Of a DNA stretch of 40,188 nucleotides, positions 1 through 6,490 are shown one piece after another. The notes under the pieces are model-generated. The model did not search any database, was not told the DNA's origin, and was given only the letters and a program-made list of their open reading frames with translations. The DNA lies in IMG/VR virus record IMGVR_UViG_3300050821_013097, positions 1-40,188 of that record; one strand, written 5' to 3'. The position numbers and the translations under genes were made by a program. The stretch is from a virus. Every line of letters begins with the position of its first letter. The first letter of the stretch is position 1.

Positions 1-97
1 ATCGTTTGACTGTCATGGCTTCGTCTCGTTTTCCGAAGAAGTCGCAATGGTCCAATTGGTGAGTTTGGCCGCAACGGCGTGTTTATTGTGAATCGCA
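1..97. repeat. Terminal direct repeat, left copy (contig circularises)
   Basis: These 97 bases are identical to 40092-40188. The leftward genes read through the junction without a break: the stop of the gene at 13-210 overlaps the ATG of the gene ending at 39805 in an ATGA arrangement. The simplest reading is that an assembler left an overlap in a circular or circularly permuted genome of 40,091 bp. A true 97-bp terminal repeat on the virion DNA is possible but less likely, because the repeat spans a coding boundary. Confidence 0.95.
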
Positions 98-210
98 ATC
101 GCCGTCTCTAGTTCACGGATACGGCTCTCCGCTTGGCGCAATAATTTGGTCGCCGCACTAGTTTCAGAACCTATCTGTGTGTGCGCCAGTTCAGTAAGTA
201 AGTCTTTCAT
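13..210 (-). CDS. Small coiled-coil protein, 65 aa, unknown function
   Basis: The product is 65 residues, mostly helical and charged, with a heptad-like stretch around residues 20-45 (LLRQAESRIRELETAIAI). The ATG at 210-208 follows a GAGG element about 7 nt upstream. Its TGA overlaps the ATG of the next leftward gene, which lies at the other end of the contig (start at 40107 in window coordinates), so the two are translationally coupled across the circle junction. No family was recognised. Confidence 0.7.
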   Translation of the reverse strand: MKDLLTELAHTQIGSETSAATKLLRQAESRIRELETAIAIHNKHAVAAKLTNWTIATSSENETKP

Positions 211-246
211 TTGTCATCCTCAGAGGCGTTTTGCGATGCGTAGCCG

Positions 247-888
247 TCAGGCAAATAGTCGATACTGGTCATGTGCCCTCTCGATGCGCTCGCACGCAAT
301 GTCAAAATATTCGGGATTGATCTCGATGCCGATGAACTTCCGGCCAGCCTTGATTGCTGCGAAGCCCGTAGTGCCGCTTCCCATGAACGGGTCAATCACG
401 GTCTGACCGGCATCGCTATGCCAACGCATCAGCCACTCGAAATGCTCATAGGCTCGGCTGCAGGGGTGTCCATTGGCCGCACGTCCTTTCGGCTGGACCT
501 TCGGGGACATGCCGGGGATTACTCGCCGTCCCGGCTCGCTCTTGGCCGGCGCACCGAAGCTGTAAGCGATCTCATTGCCGCCGAGCTTGCGGCCGATGTA
601 TCCGGGCATGACGTACTGGAGAACCTGCGCCAGAAAGAACGGTAATCGCTCAGGAACGGCGCGAAGGAATCGGGGGTCCGAATCACTGCGCAACACGATA
701 ACGGCTCGGTCGAGCCACGCCATTTCCCAGAATGCCTCCTTTAGCAGGCTCTCCGGACATGGCACATCGGGGAACATGCCTGCAGGCGCGTTGGGCCATA
801 CCGGATCGGTGATCATCACGTCGGCCCGCAAGTCGGGGAGAACGTCGCGACAGTCCCCCGCATAGAGCGTCGAGTCGCCGATTGTCAC
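247..888 (-). CDS. DNA methyltransferase (N6-adenine or N4-cytosine type)
   Basis: A 213-residue SAM-dependent DNA methyltransferase. The catalytic motif IV is DPVW (residues 28-31) where DPPY/F/W is usual, and the SAM-binding motif DPFMGSGTT lies near the C-terminus (about 166-174). The order, catalytic motif before SAM motif, is that of the beta class. I chose the GTG at 888-886 because GGTGGG sits 7 nt upstream and the protein then opens with the usual IGDSTLYAGDC; it overlaps the end of the upstream gene by 4 codons or less. Longer in-frame starts would run deep into the upstream gene. The likely role is protecting phage DNA from host restriction or marking it for regulation. The Pro-to-Val change in motif IV is unusual but tolerated in some family members. 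Confidence 0.85.
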   Translation of the reverse strand: MTIGDSTLYAGDCRDVLPDLRADVMITDPVWPNAPAGMFPDVPCPESLLKEAFWEMAWLDRAVIVLRSDSDPRFLRAVPERLPFFLAQVLQYVMPGYIGRKLGGNEIAYSFGAPAKSEPGRRVIPGMSPKVQPKGRAANGHPCSRAYEHFEWLMRWHSDAGQTVIDPFMGSGTTGFAAIKAGRKFIGIEINPEYFDIACERIERAHDQYRLFA

Positions 889-892
889 GAAT

Positions 893-1099
893 TTACCCAC
901 CGTCACAAGCCTTTGCAGGAGCGAACTCTGGCAATAAAGTGCTGCTCCACGGTACGACTTCCACCGAGTCACCATATATTTCGTGATAGATGATTCGGGC
1001 CGCATCCACCAGGTTGTCCGAAACAATTACGAATTGCTTGTATTCTGGTGGCAGTTTCAATTTATGTAGGTTCACAGGCTTTTCCCACAGTAGTTCCAC
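893..1099 (-). CDS. Hypothetical protein, 68 aa
   Basis: The gene starts with GTG at 1099-1097 and ends with TAA immediately before the methyltransferase start. The product has a mixed alpha/beta character (KQFVIVSDNLVDAARIIYHEIYG in the middle, not written in full elsewhere). Only a weak AGG lies upstream. It sits between the secreted protein and the methyltransferase in the leftward cluster. No family was recognised. Confidence 0.6.
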   Translation of the reverse strand: MELLWEKPVNLHKLKLPPEYKQFVIVSDNLVDAARIIYHEIYGDSVEVVPWSSTLLPEFAPAKACDGG

Positions 1100-1101
1100 G
1101 A

Positions 1102-1121
1102 GAGCCTGCTGCGACAGGCTC
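1102..1121 (-). other. Hairpin after the secreted-protein gene
   Basis: A perfect 7-bp inverted repeat, GAGCCTG and CAGGCTC, encloses a 6-nt loop just after the stop of the gene at 1133-1666. There is no T run on the minus strand, so it is not a standard intrinsic terminator. It could be a weak attenuator or an mRNA-stabilising stem, and it overlaps the leader of the next gene. Confidence 0.35.
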
Positions 1122-1132
1122 CGATTGAACGA

Positions 1133-1666
1133 CTAGTCTTGCGTCTCGGTGACGGTCCCGGTGCCCCCCTCAAGGACGCTGATTAATACCGGCACGCAGC
1201 GACCGCGATAGTAGTTGCACTTCGTTCCTATGACGTACGATGCAACGACGCTAAAGCCCACGGTGAGGTTATCGCTTGCACCCCCGTACTCTCCGGTGTA
1301 GTAGGGACAACTCGTCGATCCTACGAGGGTGTAGACATCCCCGACATGGGTACCATCGCCCACGCTGAATACCTTGGGGCCGAAGGTCATCTCAGCGCAG
1401 GCGGCAAGATCGCCGTTGTTCAAAAAGCCCAACTGCCACGGTGCACTCAGAGAGGCCGAAAGAGGCGCATAGGGTGAGCCGCTGTTGCCCAAACACACCC
1501 CGCCCATGTCCTGCGGATAGGCGTTCGGGATGCCGTTCCAAGCCGTGATACTTGCACACGCCGTGGTGCCGCCGTAGCCGAACGTGAAGTTATCGGACAA
1601 TACCACCGTCTGTGCCATCGCGTGGGCACTGAACATCGTCATCAGAAAAACTAGACCCTTCAACAT
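1133..1666 (-). CDS. Secreted six-cysteine protein, 177 aa, possible moron
   Basis: Residues 1-19 form a clear Sec signal peptide: a charged start, a hydrophobic core (LVFLMTMF) and an AMA-Q type cleavage site after residue 18. The mature part of about 159 residues is rich in Gly, Ser and aromatic residues and has six cysteines (37, 58, 90, 120, 150, 157), which could form three disulfides in the periplasm. It has the best ribosome site of this cluster, AAGGAG 8 nt before the ATG. It sits between recombination and methylation genes, where a secreted protein is unexpected, so a lysogenic-conversion or superinfection-exclusion role is a reasonable guess. No family was recognised. Confidence 0.8.
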   Translation of the reverse strand: MLKGLVFLMTMFSAHAMAQTVVLSDNFTFGYGGTTACASITAWNGIPNAYPQDMGGVCLGNSGSPYAPLSASLSAPWQLGFLNNGDLAACAEMTFGPKVFSVGDGTHVGDVYTLVGSTSCPYYTGEYGGASDNLTVGFSVVASYVIGTKCNYYRGRCVPVLISVLEGGTGTVTETQD

Positions 1667-1693
1667 GTCATCTCTCCTTGGTTGTTGTGAACT

Positions 1694-2626
1694 TCAAATC
1701 GTCCCAGATTGCAGTGCTTGCTTCTGGCCGTCATACACGGCTTTCAACTTCTTCATGGCGCGCTCATCGCGCACCGCCTTCGCCTGCGTGTAGGCATGGC
1801 CGAACGCGGTCTCAAGCGCGGGAATCGTCTTCACATCCATCGTCATGCAAAGATCGTCGAGCGCTTGTTCGGTCAACGCGCCCGCAGCCCACACTGCGAC
1901 TAAACGTCCGGATTCTTCGCTGATCGGCTTCGCCGGTGGGAACATGATTCGGTGCTGTTCCTGGAGTTTGATGGGCTTTGGCATCCCGGGCGCATCGGCC
2001 GTCAAGAGAAACGAGGTCGTGAGTTCGTAGGGTAGATTTTTCTCGCACACCGACATCCAGCCGTCCAATCCAGTGATGGACTTCTTCGGCACGATGAGCA
2101 TTTTCTTGGTTTCCTCATCACGCACCATCTCGACCTTTTCTTCCGCTCGAAAGCACAAGATCAAATGCGCACGGATCTGCAAGAGCCGTTGCACCATCTT
2201 CTTGTGCTGCATCTTCGGCTTGATCCAAGCGGCCATCTTGCAGGCTTCCCGCTTCTTCCAATCATCGCCCGCCATCCGATCGAGTTCCGCTTCGTGCATC
2301 TCTAGCACTCCACCCTCACCGCTCCACTCGTGAGTGCAGGAGTCGACCACGATGCAAGGGTACTTCGCGGCATCGGCGGCGAGAATCGCCTCCGCGTAGG
2401 CTTCGGGCGTGAAAGGCGGGGCCAAATCGCCGTGATCGAACTTGAACTGATCGGCGTAGTGCTTCGCGCGCCCGGCTTCGGTGTCGATCAGCGCAAAGGG
2501 CTTCCCCGCGGCGATGCCGGAAGCCAAGCGCAGCGCCGAGAAGGTCTTGCCCGAGCCTGTACCACCCGCGAGGCCAATCAGGAGCCCTACTTGTTCGCGG
2601 ATCGCGGGTTTGAATTGAAAGCTCAC
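1694..2626 (-). CDS. RecA-fold P-loop ATPase, recombination (Sak4-like)
   Basis: A 310-residue ATPase with Walker A GGTGSGKT at about residues 21-28 and Walker B CIVVDS at about 91-96, followed by THEWSGEGG. This layout is typical of phage RecA-core ATPases that act in single-strand annealing or recombination (Sak4/AAA_24 type). The start is the GTG at 2626-2624, which overlaps the upstream stop (GTGA) and follows GAGGG by 6 nt. The gene lies directly downstream of a RecE-like nuclease, so the two probably work as an exonuclease plus recombinase pair. The family subtype is less certain than the fold. Confidence 0.85.
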   Translation of the reverse strand: MSFQFKPAIREQVGLLIGLAGGTGSGKTFSALRLASGIAAGKPFALIDTEAGRAKHYADQFKFDHGDLAPPFTPEAYAEAILAADAAKYPCIVVDSCTHEWSGEGGVLEMHEAELDRMAGDDWKKREACKMAAWIKPKMQHKKMVQRLLQIRAHLILCFRAEEKVEMVRDEETKKMLIVPKKSITGLDGWMSVCEKNLPYELTTSFLLTADAPGMPKPIKLQEQHRIMFPPAKPISEESGRLVAVWAAGALTEQALDDLCMTMDVKTIPALETAFGHAYTQAKAVRDERAMKKLKAVYDGQKQALQSGTI

Positions 2627-3453
2627 AATGTTCCCTCGAACTGCGTCAGGTCCCAGGGCTTCGGCTCGACGTAGTGAATCTGATTCGTATACGCCGGCCA
2701 TAGGTTGCTGTCCAAGCATTGCGCCCAGATCTGCACGGCGCGGTGCACTTTTCCCTGCCCAATGGCCCGGTAGGCGTTTGAGAGCGAAATAAGCGAGCAA
2801 GCGTAGGGTGGCATGATCTCCTGAAACAGAAACACGAACGCTGGCTCAACACCGCAAACGACATCAACGCCATGACAGTAGAATTCGGCCTGCAGGTCGT
2901 AACCCATGCGCCCTATTTGCTTTGAGACCACCTCAGGGGCTGCGTTCTGCGTGGACTTATAATCGAGCACAACTCGGTGGTCATCAGCAAGCAGATCAGG
3001 TCGGCATCGATACCAGCGGCCCTTCTCTTGCCACGTCAGAGTGTGCTCGGCGATCCCGGTATCCAAGATATCGCTCAATTCGCTCTCAGCGAGAAAATCG
3101 TGCGCCGCTGCGCACATGGCGACGACATCCTGGTAGTGGCGCTCCAGCACCGCGTATTTGCCGGCGGCTTGTGCGATATCGCGTGCCTCTTGGGCGGCTT
3201 TGGTGCGCCAGTCATTGGCCTCTACCCGCACGATCGCATCCTCGCGCCGCTCCAAAAGCATCAGGTGCGCTGCTGACCCCAAGTCAAAACGCGAATCGGT
3301 CTCACGCACGAAGTTAGGATTTAACTTTGGGTGCGCGAGCCATGCATGACGCGGTGATTGCTCCAGAAGGATGTTCGCAATCGAGGATGAAAGCGACACT
3401 CCGGGCGACGGGTCCGCGTGGTACTCATCGGCGGTTAATGGCGCGATGCTCAC
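2623..3453 (-). CDS. RecE-like PD-(D/E)XK exonuclease (DUF3799-like)
   Basis: A 276-residue nuclease resembling the C-terminal half of RecE. The visible motifs are GSAAH (H63), E136, RPD with D152, DYKS with D164 and K166, and QAEFY with Q188, the expected order for this family. The start is the GTG at 3453-3451, overlapping the TGA of the preceding gene as GTGA; there is no strong Shine-Dalgarno site, so coupling probably drives translation. It probably resects double-stranded DNA ends to feed the adjacent RecA-fold ATPase. Confidence 0.85.
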   Translation of the reverse strand: MSIAPLTADEYHADPSPGVSLSSSIANILLEQSPRHAWLAHPKLNPNFVRETDSRFDLGSAAHLMLLERREDAIVRVEANDWRTKAAQEARDIAQAAGKYAVLERHYQDVVAMCAAAHDFLAESELSDILDTGIAEHTLTWQEKGRWYRCRPDLLADDHRVVLDYKSTQNAAPEVVSKQIGRMGYDLQAEFYCHGVDVVCGVEPAFVFLFQEIMPPYACSLISLSNAYRAIGQGKVHRAVQIWAQCLDSNLWPAYTNQIHYVEPKPWDLTQFEGTL

Positions 3454-3668
3454 TGTAGGGTGTCCGCTTCTTCTAAGAGCGTGTAGCGCGGGGTGTTGTC
3501 GAGTTCGTTCGTGATGAGCTGGCGAAAGCGCTCGCGCACCTTCAATAAATCTCGCCCTGCATCGACGAATCTCCAATGGTTATCGCCGATCGACTCGCTG
3601 TCGTAGCTCTGGATGACGTACCAGGGTTGCAATTCCGCGTGGCGGTCTTGGACGATGCGAAGTTTCAT
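3450..3668 (-). CDS. Hypothetical protein, 72 aa
   Basis: A small soluble protein with an N-terminal beta-rich part (MKLRIVQDRHAE, WYVIQSYDSE) and a C-terminal acidic helix. The ATG is preceded by GAGGAAG at 8 nt. It overlaps its neighbours on both sides by ATGA and GTGA junctions, so it is part of the recombination operon. No family was recognised. Confidence 0.7.
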   Translation of the reverse strand: MKLRIVQDRHAELQPWYVIQSYDSESIGDNHWRFVDAGRDLLKVRERFRQLITNELDNTPRYTLLEEADTLQ

Positions 3669-3811
3669 ATCTGCTTCCTCAGGAGTGACGGTTGATCCTT
3701 GCGGTATAGGAGCCGCTCGGCCTCGCGTACCGCCCGCAAATAATTGACCCGCGCGGCGTGAAAGTCCAAGCGCGCAAGCCGAAGTGCCCGCTTGACCTCG
3801 CGCGGGGTCAT
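3665..3811 (-). CDS. Small basic protein, 48 aa
   Basis: The product is rich in Arg, Lys and Leu (MTPREVKRALRLARLDF at the start) and looks like a single long amphipathic helix. GGGAG lies 5-6 nt before the ATG. The stop overlaps the next ATG (ATGA) and the start overlaps the preceding stop, so coupling on both sides supports it as a real gene. It could bind nucleic acid, but nothing specific shows this. Confidence 0.65.
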   Translation of the reverse strand: MTPREVKRALRLARLDFHAARVNYLRAVREAERLLYRKDQPSLLRKQI

Positions 3812-3981
3812 GAGGGCTCCCGAAAGTCGGGCGTCACGCGCTCGCGGTGCAATTGCTCGTCCGGGATGAACTCGCGTTCATCGCGAAATATTTGCCGTAT
3901 CGCATGCACGAGCAAGATGATCCCGCAGACCATCATGAGGCACGCGCACCAGATCAGGGCTTGGGCGGTGGGATCACTCAT
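3808..3981 (-). CDS. Small single-pass membrane protein, 57 aa
   Basis: One transmembrane segment spans about residues 7-26 (ALIWCACLMMVCGIILLVHA), followed by a charged cytoplasmic-type tail. The ATG overlaps the end of the upstream gene (ATGAGTGA) and the TGA overlaps the next ATG. It lies early in the leftward operon; function unknown. Confidence 0.65.
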   Translation of the reverse strand: MSDPTAQALIWCACLMMVCGIILLVHAIRQIFRDEREFIPDEQLHRERVTPDFREPS

Positions 3982-4201
3982 TTCCTACCCCCCCCAAATT
4001 CAATTGCTCGGGCGCGACCGCATCGAGCGCATCGAAATTCTCCTTGTCGTTAAACGCCTGCCACATATCCTCCGTGGTCGCAGGCTCCGCGACATAGAGC
4101 TCATTCGCGTAGGCGCGCACGGCGGCGTTTAACGTGTTCGCTCTCACGTAGCGCTGCACTTTGCCGGTCGCGCGGTTGATGACTTTGTAGATTCTCGACA
4201 C
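3974..4201 (-). CDS. First gene of the leftward operon, 75 aa, unknown
   Basis: The GTG at 4201-4199 follows AAGGAGA by 9 nt, so this is a well-marked start. The N-terminal part (MSRIYKVINRATGKVQRYV) looks like a beta-hairpin, and the middle is helical. Near the 3 prime end the coding strand carries a run of eight G (complement of 3988-3995), which also lies just upstream of the next start. It is the first gene after the leftward promoter at 4232-4260. No family was recognised. Confidence 0.7.
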   Translation of the reverse strand: MSRIYKVINRATGKVQRYVRANTLNAAVRAYANELYVAEPATTEDMWQAFNDKENFDALDAVAPEQLNLGGVGNE

Positions 4202-4231
4202 TGCTGCGTTCTCCTTCTTGACTGTGGACTC

Positions 4232-4260
4232 ATCAAATCACAGGCCAAATGTCGTGTCAA
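4232..4260 (-). promoter_or_regulatory. Leftward early promoter
   Basis: On the minus strand, a perfect -35 box TTGACA (4260-4255) is followed by a 17-bp spacer and the -10 box TTTGAT (4237-4232, four of six consensus bases). The predicted transcript would begin near 4225 and carry the AAGGAG site of the gene starting at 4201. The -35 lies 35-40 bp from the rightward promoter of the repressor-like gene, so one operator could control both. Confidence 0.6.
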
Positions 4261-4270
4261 CTACTTTTAC

Positions 4271-4300
4271 TTTACTCAGGGCCAAGAATTGTGACATAGT
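4271..4300 (+). promoter_or_regulatory. Rightward promoter of the repressor-like gene
   Basis: TTTACT (4271-4276) and CATAGT (4295-4300) are separated by 18 bp. The start point would fall at about 4306-4307, on the ATG itself, and no Shine-Dalgarno site precedes that ATG, so the mRNA would be leaderless as for lambda cI from PRM. TTGTGACA (4289-4296) overlaps the -10 and is a partial inverted match to TGTCAA in the leftward -35; it may be an operator half-site. Confidence 0.5.
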
Positions 4301-4306
4301 TCCGCC

Positions 4307-4498
4307 ATGACACCCCTGATGCAGTACCTCGTCGAGCAAACAGAGCCCAAGATCTCCAAACAGGAACTCGCCAAGCGAGTGCGGGTGCATCCGAGCTTGA
4401 TCACCCTCTGGATGAAGGGACATCGAAAGCCCGGGCGCGCGACCCTGCAGCAGCTCTCCAAAGTCACCGGCCTCCCCATCAAGGAACTACTCCTATGA
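4307..4498 (+). CDS. Cro/XRE-type helix-turn-helix regulator, 63 aa
   Basis: A compact one-domain DNA-binding protein. Residues about 17-47 form the helix-turn-helix (SKQELAKRVRVHPSLITLWM), followed by the RKPGRATLQQLSKVTGLPI segment typical of Cro/XRE proteins. At 63 residues it has no oligomerisation or cleavage domain, so it resembles Cro more than a full CI repressor. It is transcribed divergently from the leftward operon and probably acts on the region between them. Its TGA overlaps the next ATG. Confidence 0.85.
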   Translation: MTPLMQYLVEQTEPKISKQELAKRVRVHPSLITLWMKGHRKPGRATLQQLSKVTGLPIKELLL

Positions 4499-4662
4499 AG
4501 CGCTGCACGCATCGGAACCTTTCGATCAAAACCGAGAAGGATCGCTGTAGTTGGGTGACGTGCAACAAATGCAAGAAGCGCGGGCCCGCCAAGCACAGCC
4601 AAACCTTGGCACTCTTGGGCTGGATTTGCCACATCGCGAACCAGCACCCGCGCGCCAAATGA
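4495..4662 (+). CDS. Zinc-knuckle protein, 55 aa
   Basis: Cysteines at 4, 18, 23, 26 and 45, with histidines, form a likely metal site (C-x4-C-x2-C in CSWVTCNKCKK). Start and stop both lie in ATGA overlaps with the neighbours. The position between a Cro-like regulator and a nuclease-fold gene suggests a role in early DNA metabolism or regulation, which cannot be specified. Confidence 0.7.
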   Translation: MKRCTHRNLSIKTEKDRCSWVTCNKCKKRGPAKHSQTLALLGWICHIANQHPRAK

Positions 4663-5066
4663 ACGAACTGCCCTCGCGCCTCTCGATCGCCGAGTACAAG
4701 GCGCAAGCGGCGCAGCCGGCAAAGCGCCAGCCCAAATACCGCAACAAGCGCACCGAAGTCGATGGCTGGATGTTCGATTCGAAGTTAGAAGCGGGGCGGT
4801 ATTTGGAATTGAAAGACTTGCGCCGCGCTGGCGCCATCGCTTGGTTTCTCTCGCAGGTGCCGTTTCGCTTACCCGGCGGCATCATCTACCGCGCGGATTT
4901 CTTGGTGGTCTGGCATGACCCGATGCAGCGCGTGACGATCGAGGACTGCAAGGGCTGTCGCACCCGCGTGTCGCTTAATAAAATCAAGACCGTCGAAGAA
5001 ATCTATGGGATCACGGTGCAGATCATCGATCGGGCGACAAAGCTCCACACGCGGAGTCGGCGGTGA
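4659..5066 (+). CDS. DUF1064 protein, PD-(D/E)XK nuclease fold
   Basis: A 135-residue protein with the DUF1064 signature: FDSKLEAGRY (E44), a QVPFRL strand, YRADFLVV (D80) and TIEDCKG (E95, D96, K98). This spacing matches the restriction-endonuclease-like fold, and the family is common beside phage replication genes, where it may process branched DNA. I used the ATG at 4659 because it overlaps the preceding stop as ATGA; a longer in-frame start exists but would overlap that gene heavily. Confidence 0.85.
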   Translation: MNELPSRLSIAEYKAQAAQPAKRQPKYRNKRTEVDGWMFDSKLEAGRYLELKDLRRAGAIAWFLSQVPFRLPGGIIYRADFLVVWHDPMQRVTIEDCKGCRTRVSLNKIKTVEEIYGITVQIIDRATKLHTRSRR

Positions 5067-5173
5067 GACGTCAGTCAGACCCCTTCTTCATCTTAGGTGC
5101 CGGGCTCATGATGGCGCTGGGCTGGGCGCTCGCTTGGGCGCTCGTGCGCCTCTACCACGCCTTTTTTTCTTAA
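5063..5173 (+). CDS. Single-pass membrane peptide, 36 aa
   Basis: The GTG overlaps the DUF1064 stop (GTGA). Residues about 8-30 form one hydrophobic helix rich in Ala, Trp and Leu (GAGLMMALGWALAWALVRL). The 3 prime half overlaps the convergent gene ending at 5106 by 68 bp. Its small size makes the call moderate, but coupling and the clean membrane helix support it. Confidence 0.5.
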   Translation: MRRQSDPFFILGAGLMMALGWALAWALVRLYHAFFS

Positions 5174-5891
5174 GCCGCCGCTGCCGTTTCGCCGGCGCGA
5201 CTCCCGCGGCCCGCTCGACCGAGTCCACCCATGCTTTGATCGCGGGCAACTTCGCCACGTGCCGCTCAAGCACCGCGCGCGCATCTTCATCGACGGGCTC
5301 GCGGACCTTCAGGGGCACCGCTTCCTCATCATCGGGCGCCTGCAGCTCCCCGTACACGCCCGTGTGGACCTTTTTGGCAAGCGCGGGGCAGCGGTAGGCG
5401 GCAAGACAGCTCGCGCAGTAATCGCCGGGCACCAAGTGCTCCAAAGCGGTCACCGAAGCGCGTAACGAGAGCGAGAGGTGCGCCGATTCGGTCACTTGGG
5501 CGCCAAAGGCGTAGAGCTCCTCTGCGCTCCCGACATTGGTCTGCGTGATCTCGTGCAGGACCGCGTGCTTCAAAAGCGCCGCAAGCCCTAAGATCTTGTC
5601 GGGCGGGTAGACCTCCAAGGTCGAGCGATCCTGGTACTCGGCCAAAATGAGCGATCCCCACGCCACCGCCCCCTTCTCCGCCGTGATCAGCCCCACGGGC
5701 AGGGATTGGAGGGGCAGGACTTCGACCGTCGTAGCGCCTTCTAGGGCGCCTTTACGGGCCTCCAGCTCGCTGCGCTGCGACACCGTGAGCGTCAAGGATT
5801 CGTCCGGGACGCCGCCTTCGGACTCCTCGAGCGCGGGGCGGCCGGCGCACTGGCTCCAGGCGGGGTAGTCGGCGTAGCGCAGGAAGGTCAC
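5106..5891 (-). CDS. DUF2800-like Fe-S nuclease homologue, degenerate active site
   Basis: A 261-residue protein that resembles phage RecB/DUF2800 nucleases. One N-terminal cysteine (C15 in WSQCAG) and a C-terminal C-x2-C-x5-C (C159, C162, C168 in DYCASCLAAYRC) are arranged as in the 4Fe-4S cluster of Cas4 and AddB nucleases. Where these carry D...(D/E)-x-K, this protein has LILAEYQD (E85-Y-Q87), so the catalytic lysine is missing. The C-terminus is strongly basic (RQRRLKKKRRGRG). The GTG at 5891 overlaps the upstream stop. It may bind DNA ends or single strands without cutting them. The family call is by motif layout only. Confidence 0.6.
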   Translation of the reverse strand: MTFLRYADYPAWSQCAGRPALEESEGGVPDESLTLTVSQRSELEARKGALEGATTVEVLPLQSLPVGLITAEKGAVAWGSLILAEYQDRSTLEVYPPDKILGLAALLKHAVLHEITQTNVGSAEELYAFGAQVTESAHLSLSLRASVTALEHLVPGDYCASCLAAYRCPALAKKVHTGVYGELQAPDDEEAVPLKVREPVDEDARAVLERHVAKLPAIKAWVDSVERAAGVAPAKRQRRLKKKRRGRGARAPKRAPSPAPS

Positions 5892-6058
5892 AGGCCACCG
5901 TTGTTGGTGCAATAATCGATCCAATCGACCGCGCACGCCTCACAGGTCCAGAGAAGCGGCAATTCGTGAATACACACCGACTGCCCCGGCTCACCGACGC
6001 AGCGATGCCGGCCGCCCTGGCTCACCACCCACACCGTCTCGATGCTCGGATGCCTCAC
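5888..6058 (-). CDS. Cysteine-rich protein, 56 aa
   Basis: Five cysteines (20, 29, 39, 42, 50) include a C-x2-C in WTCEACAVDW, so a small zinc site is likely. GTGA overlaps couple both its start to the gene at 6055 and its stop to the gene at 5891. It is part of a three-gene leftward island between two rightward regulators. Function unknown. Confidence 0.65.
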   Translation of the reverse strand: MRHPSIETVWVVSQGGRHRCVGEPGQSVCIHELPLLWTCEACAVDWIDYCTNNGGL

Positions 6059-6453
6059 TTGAGCGCCGCCAGCACATCGGCGTACTTCGAGGGGTCGGCC
6101 TTCAAGTCCTTGATGAAGGTTGCACCGAAGCCCTTGATGATGCCTTGCGCGGCGGCCGCCCCGTGGCTGTCCGCGTAGGCGTTGACCGCGGCGCGCACGG
6201 TATCGAACGGGATAGGCGGTCCGAAATCCTTCGCCAGGGGCTCCGTCCCTAAGGATGCACCAGAGAGTGCGGGAAGCACGGGTGAAGAAGTCCCCGGCTT
6301 TGCTCCCGCGGGTGTCTCTGGGCTCGGGCCCCCCGGCGGCGGCGCGACGTTGTATGCAGGTGCGGGTAGTGCCAGATGATCGGCGATGCGCTCCAGCGCA
6401 ATAGCAAGACGGGTGAGCGCTGGGAGCATATCGGCGAATTGATTGGGCGTCAT
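6055..6453 (-). CDS. Hypothetical protein, 132 aa, first gene of leftward island
   Basis: The N-terminus is a helix of MTPNQFADMLPALTRLA type. A Pro/Gly-rich linker (about residues 33-75) follows, then a C-terminal helical module (GIIKGFGATFIKDLKADPSKY) of a kind common in phage single-strand DNA-binding or recombination accessory proteins. No Shine-Dalgarno site precedes the ATG, and the promoter at 6461-6489 would start the transcript almost at the ATG, so translation may be leaderless. The function is not established. Confidence 0.65.
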   Translation of the reverse strand: MTPNQFADMLPALTRLAIALERIADHLALPAPAYNVAPPPGGPSPETPAGAKPGTSSPVLPALSGASLGTEPLAKDFGPPIPFDTVRAAVNAYADSHGAAAAQGIIKGFGATFIKDLKADPSKYADVLAALK

Positions 6454-6490
6454 CCGTGCTACTGTATGCGCGGAGATACACGGAGTCAAC
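6454..6490. promoter_or_regulatory. Divergent operator region of the second switch
   Basis: Only 37 bp separate the leftward gene (6453) from the rightward regulator (6491). The interval contains TGTAT (6463-6467) inverted as ATACA (6476-6480), CCGTG (6454-6458) inverted as CACGG (6479-6483), and CGGAG repeated directly at 6471 and 6481. A dimeric regulator bound here would cover the leftward promoter and the ribosome site of 6491. Confidence 0.5.
6461..6489 (-). promoter_or_regulatory. Leftward promoter of the 6055-6453 gene
   Basis: On the minus strand TTGACT (6489-6484, five of six) and TACAGT (6466-6461, four of six) are exactly 17 bp apart. The predicted start point is about 6454, one base before the ATG at 6453, consistent with the lack of a ribosome site there. 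Confidence 0.5.
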
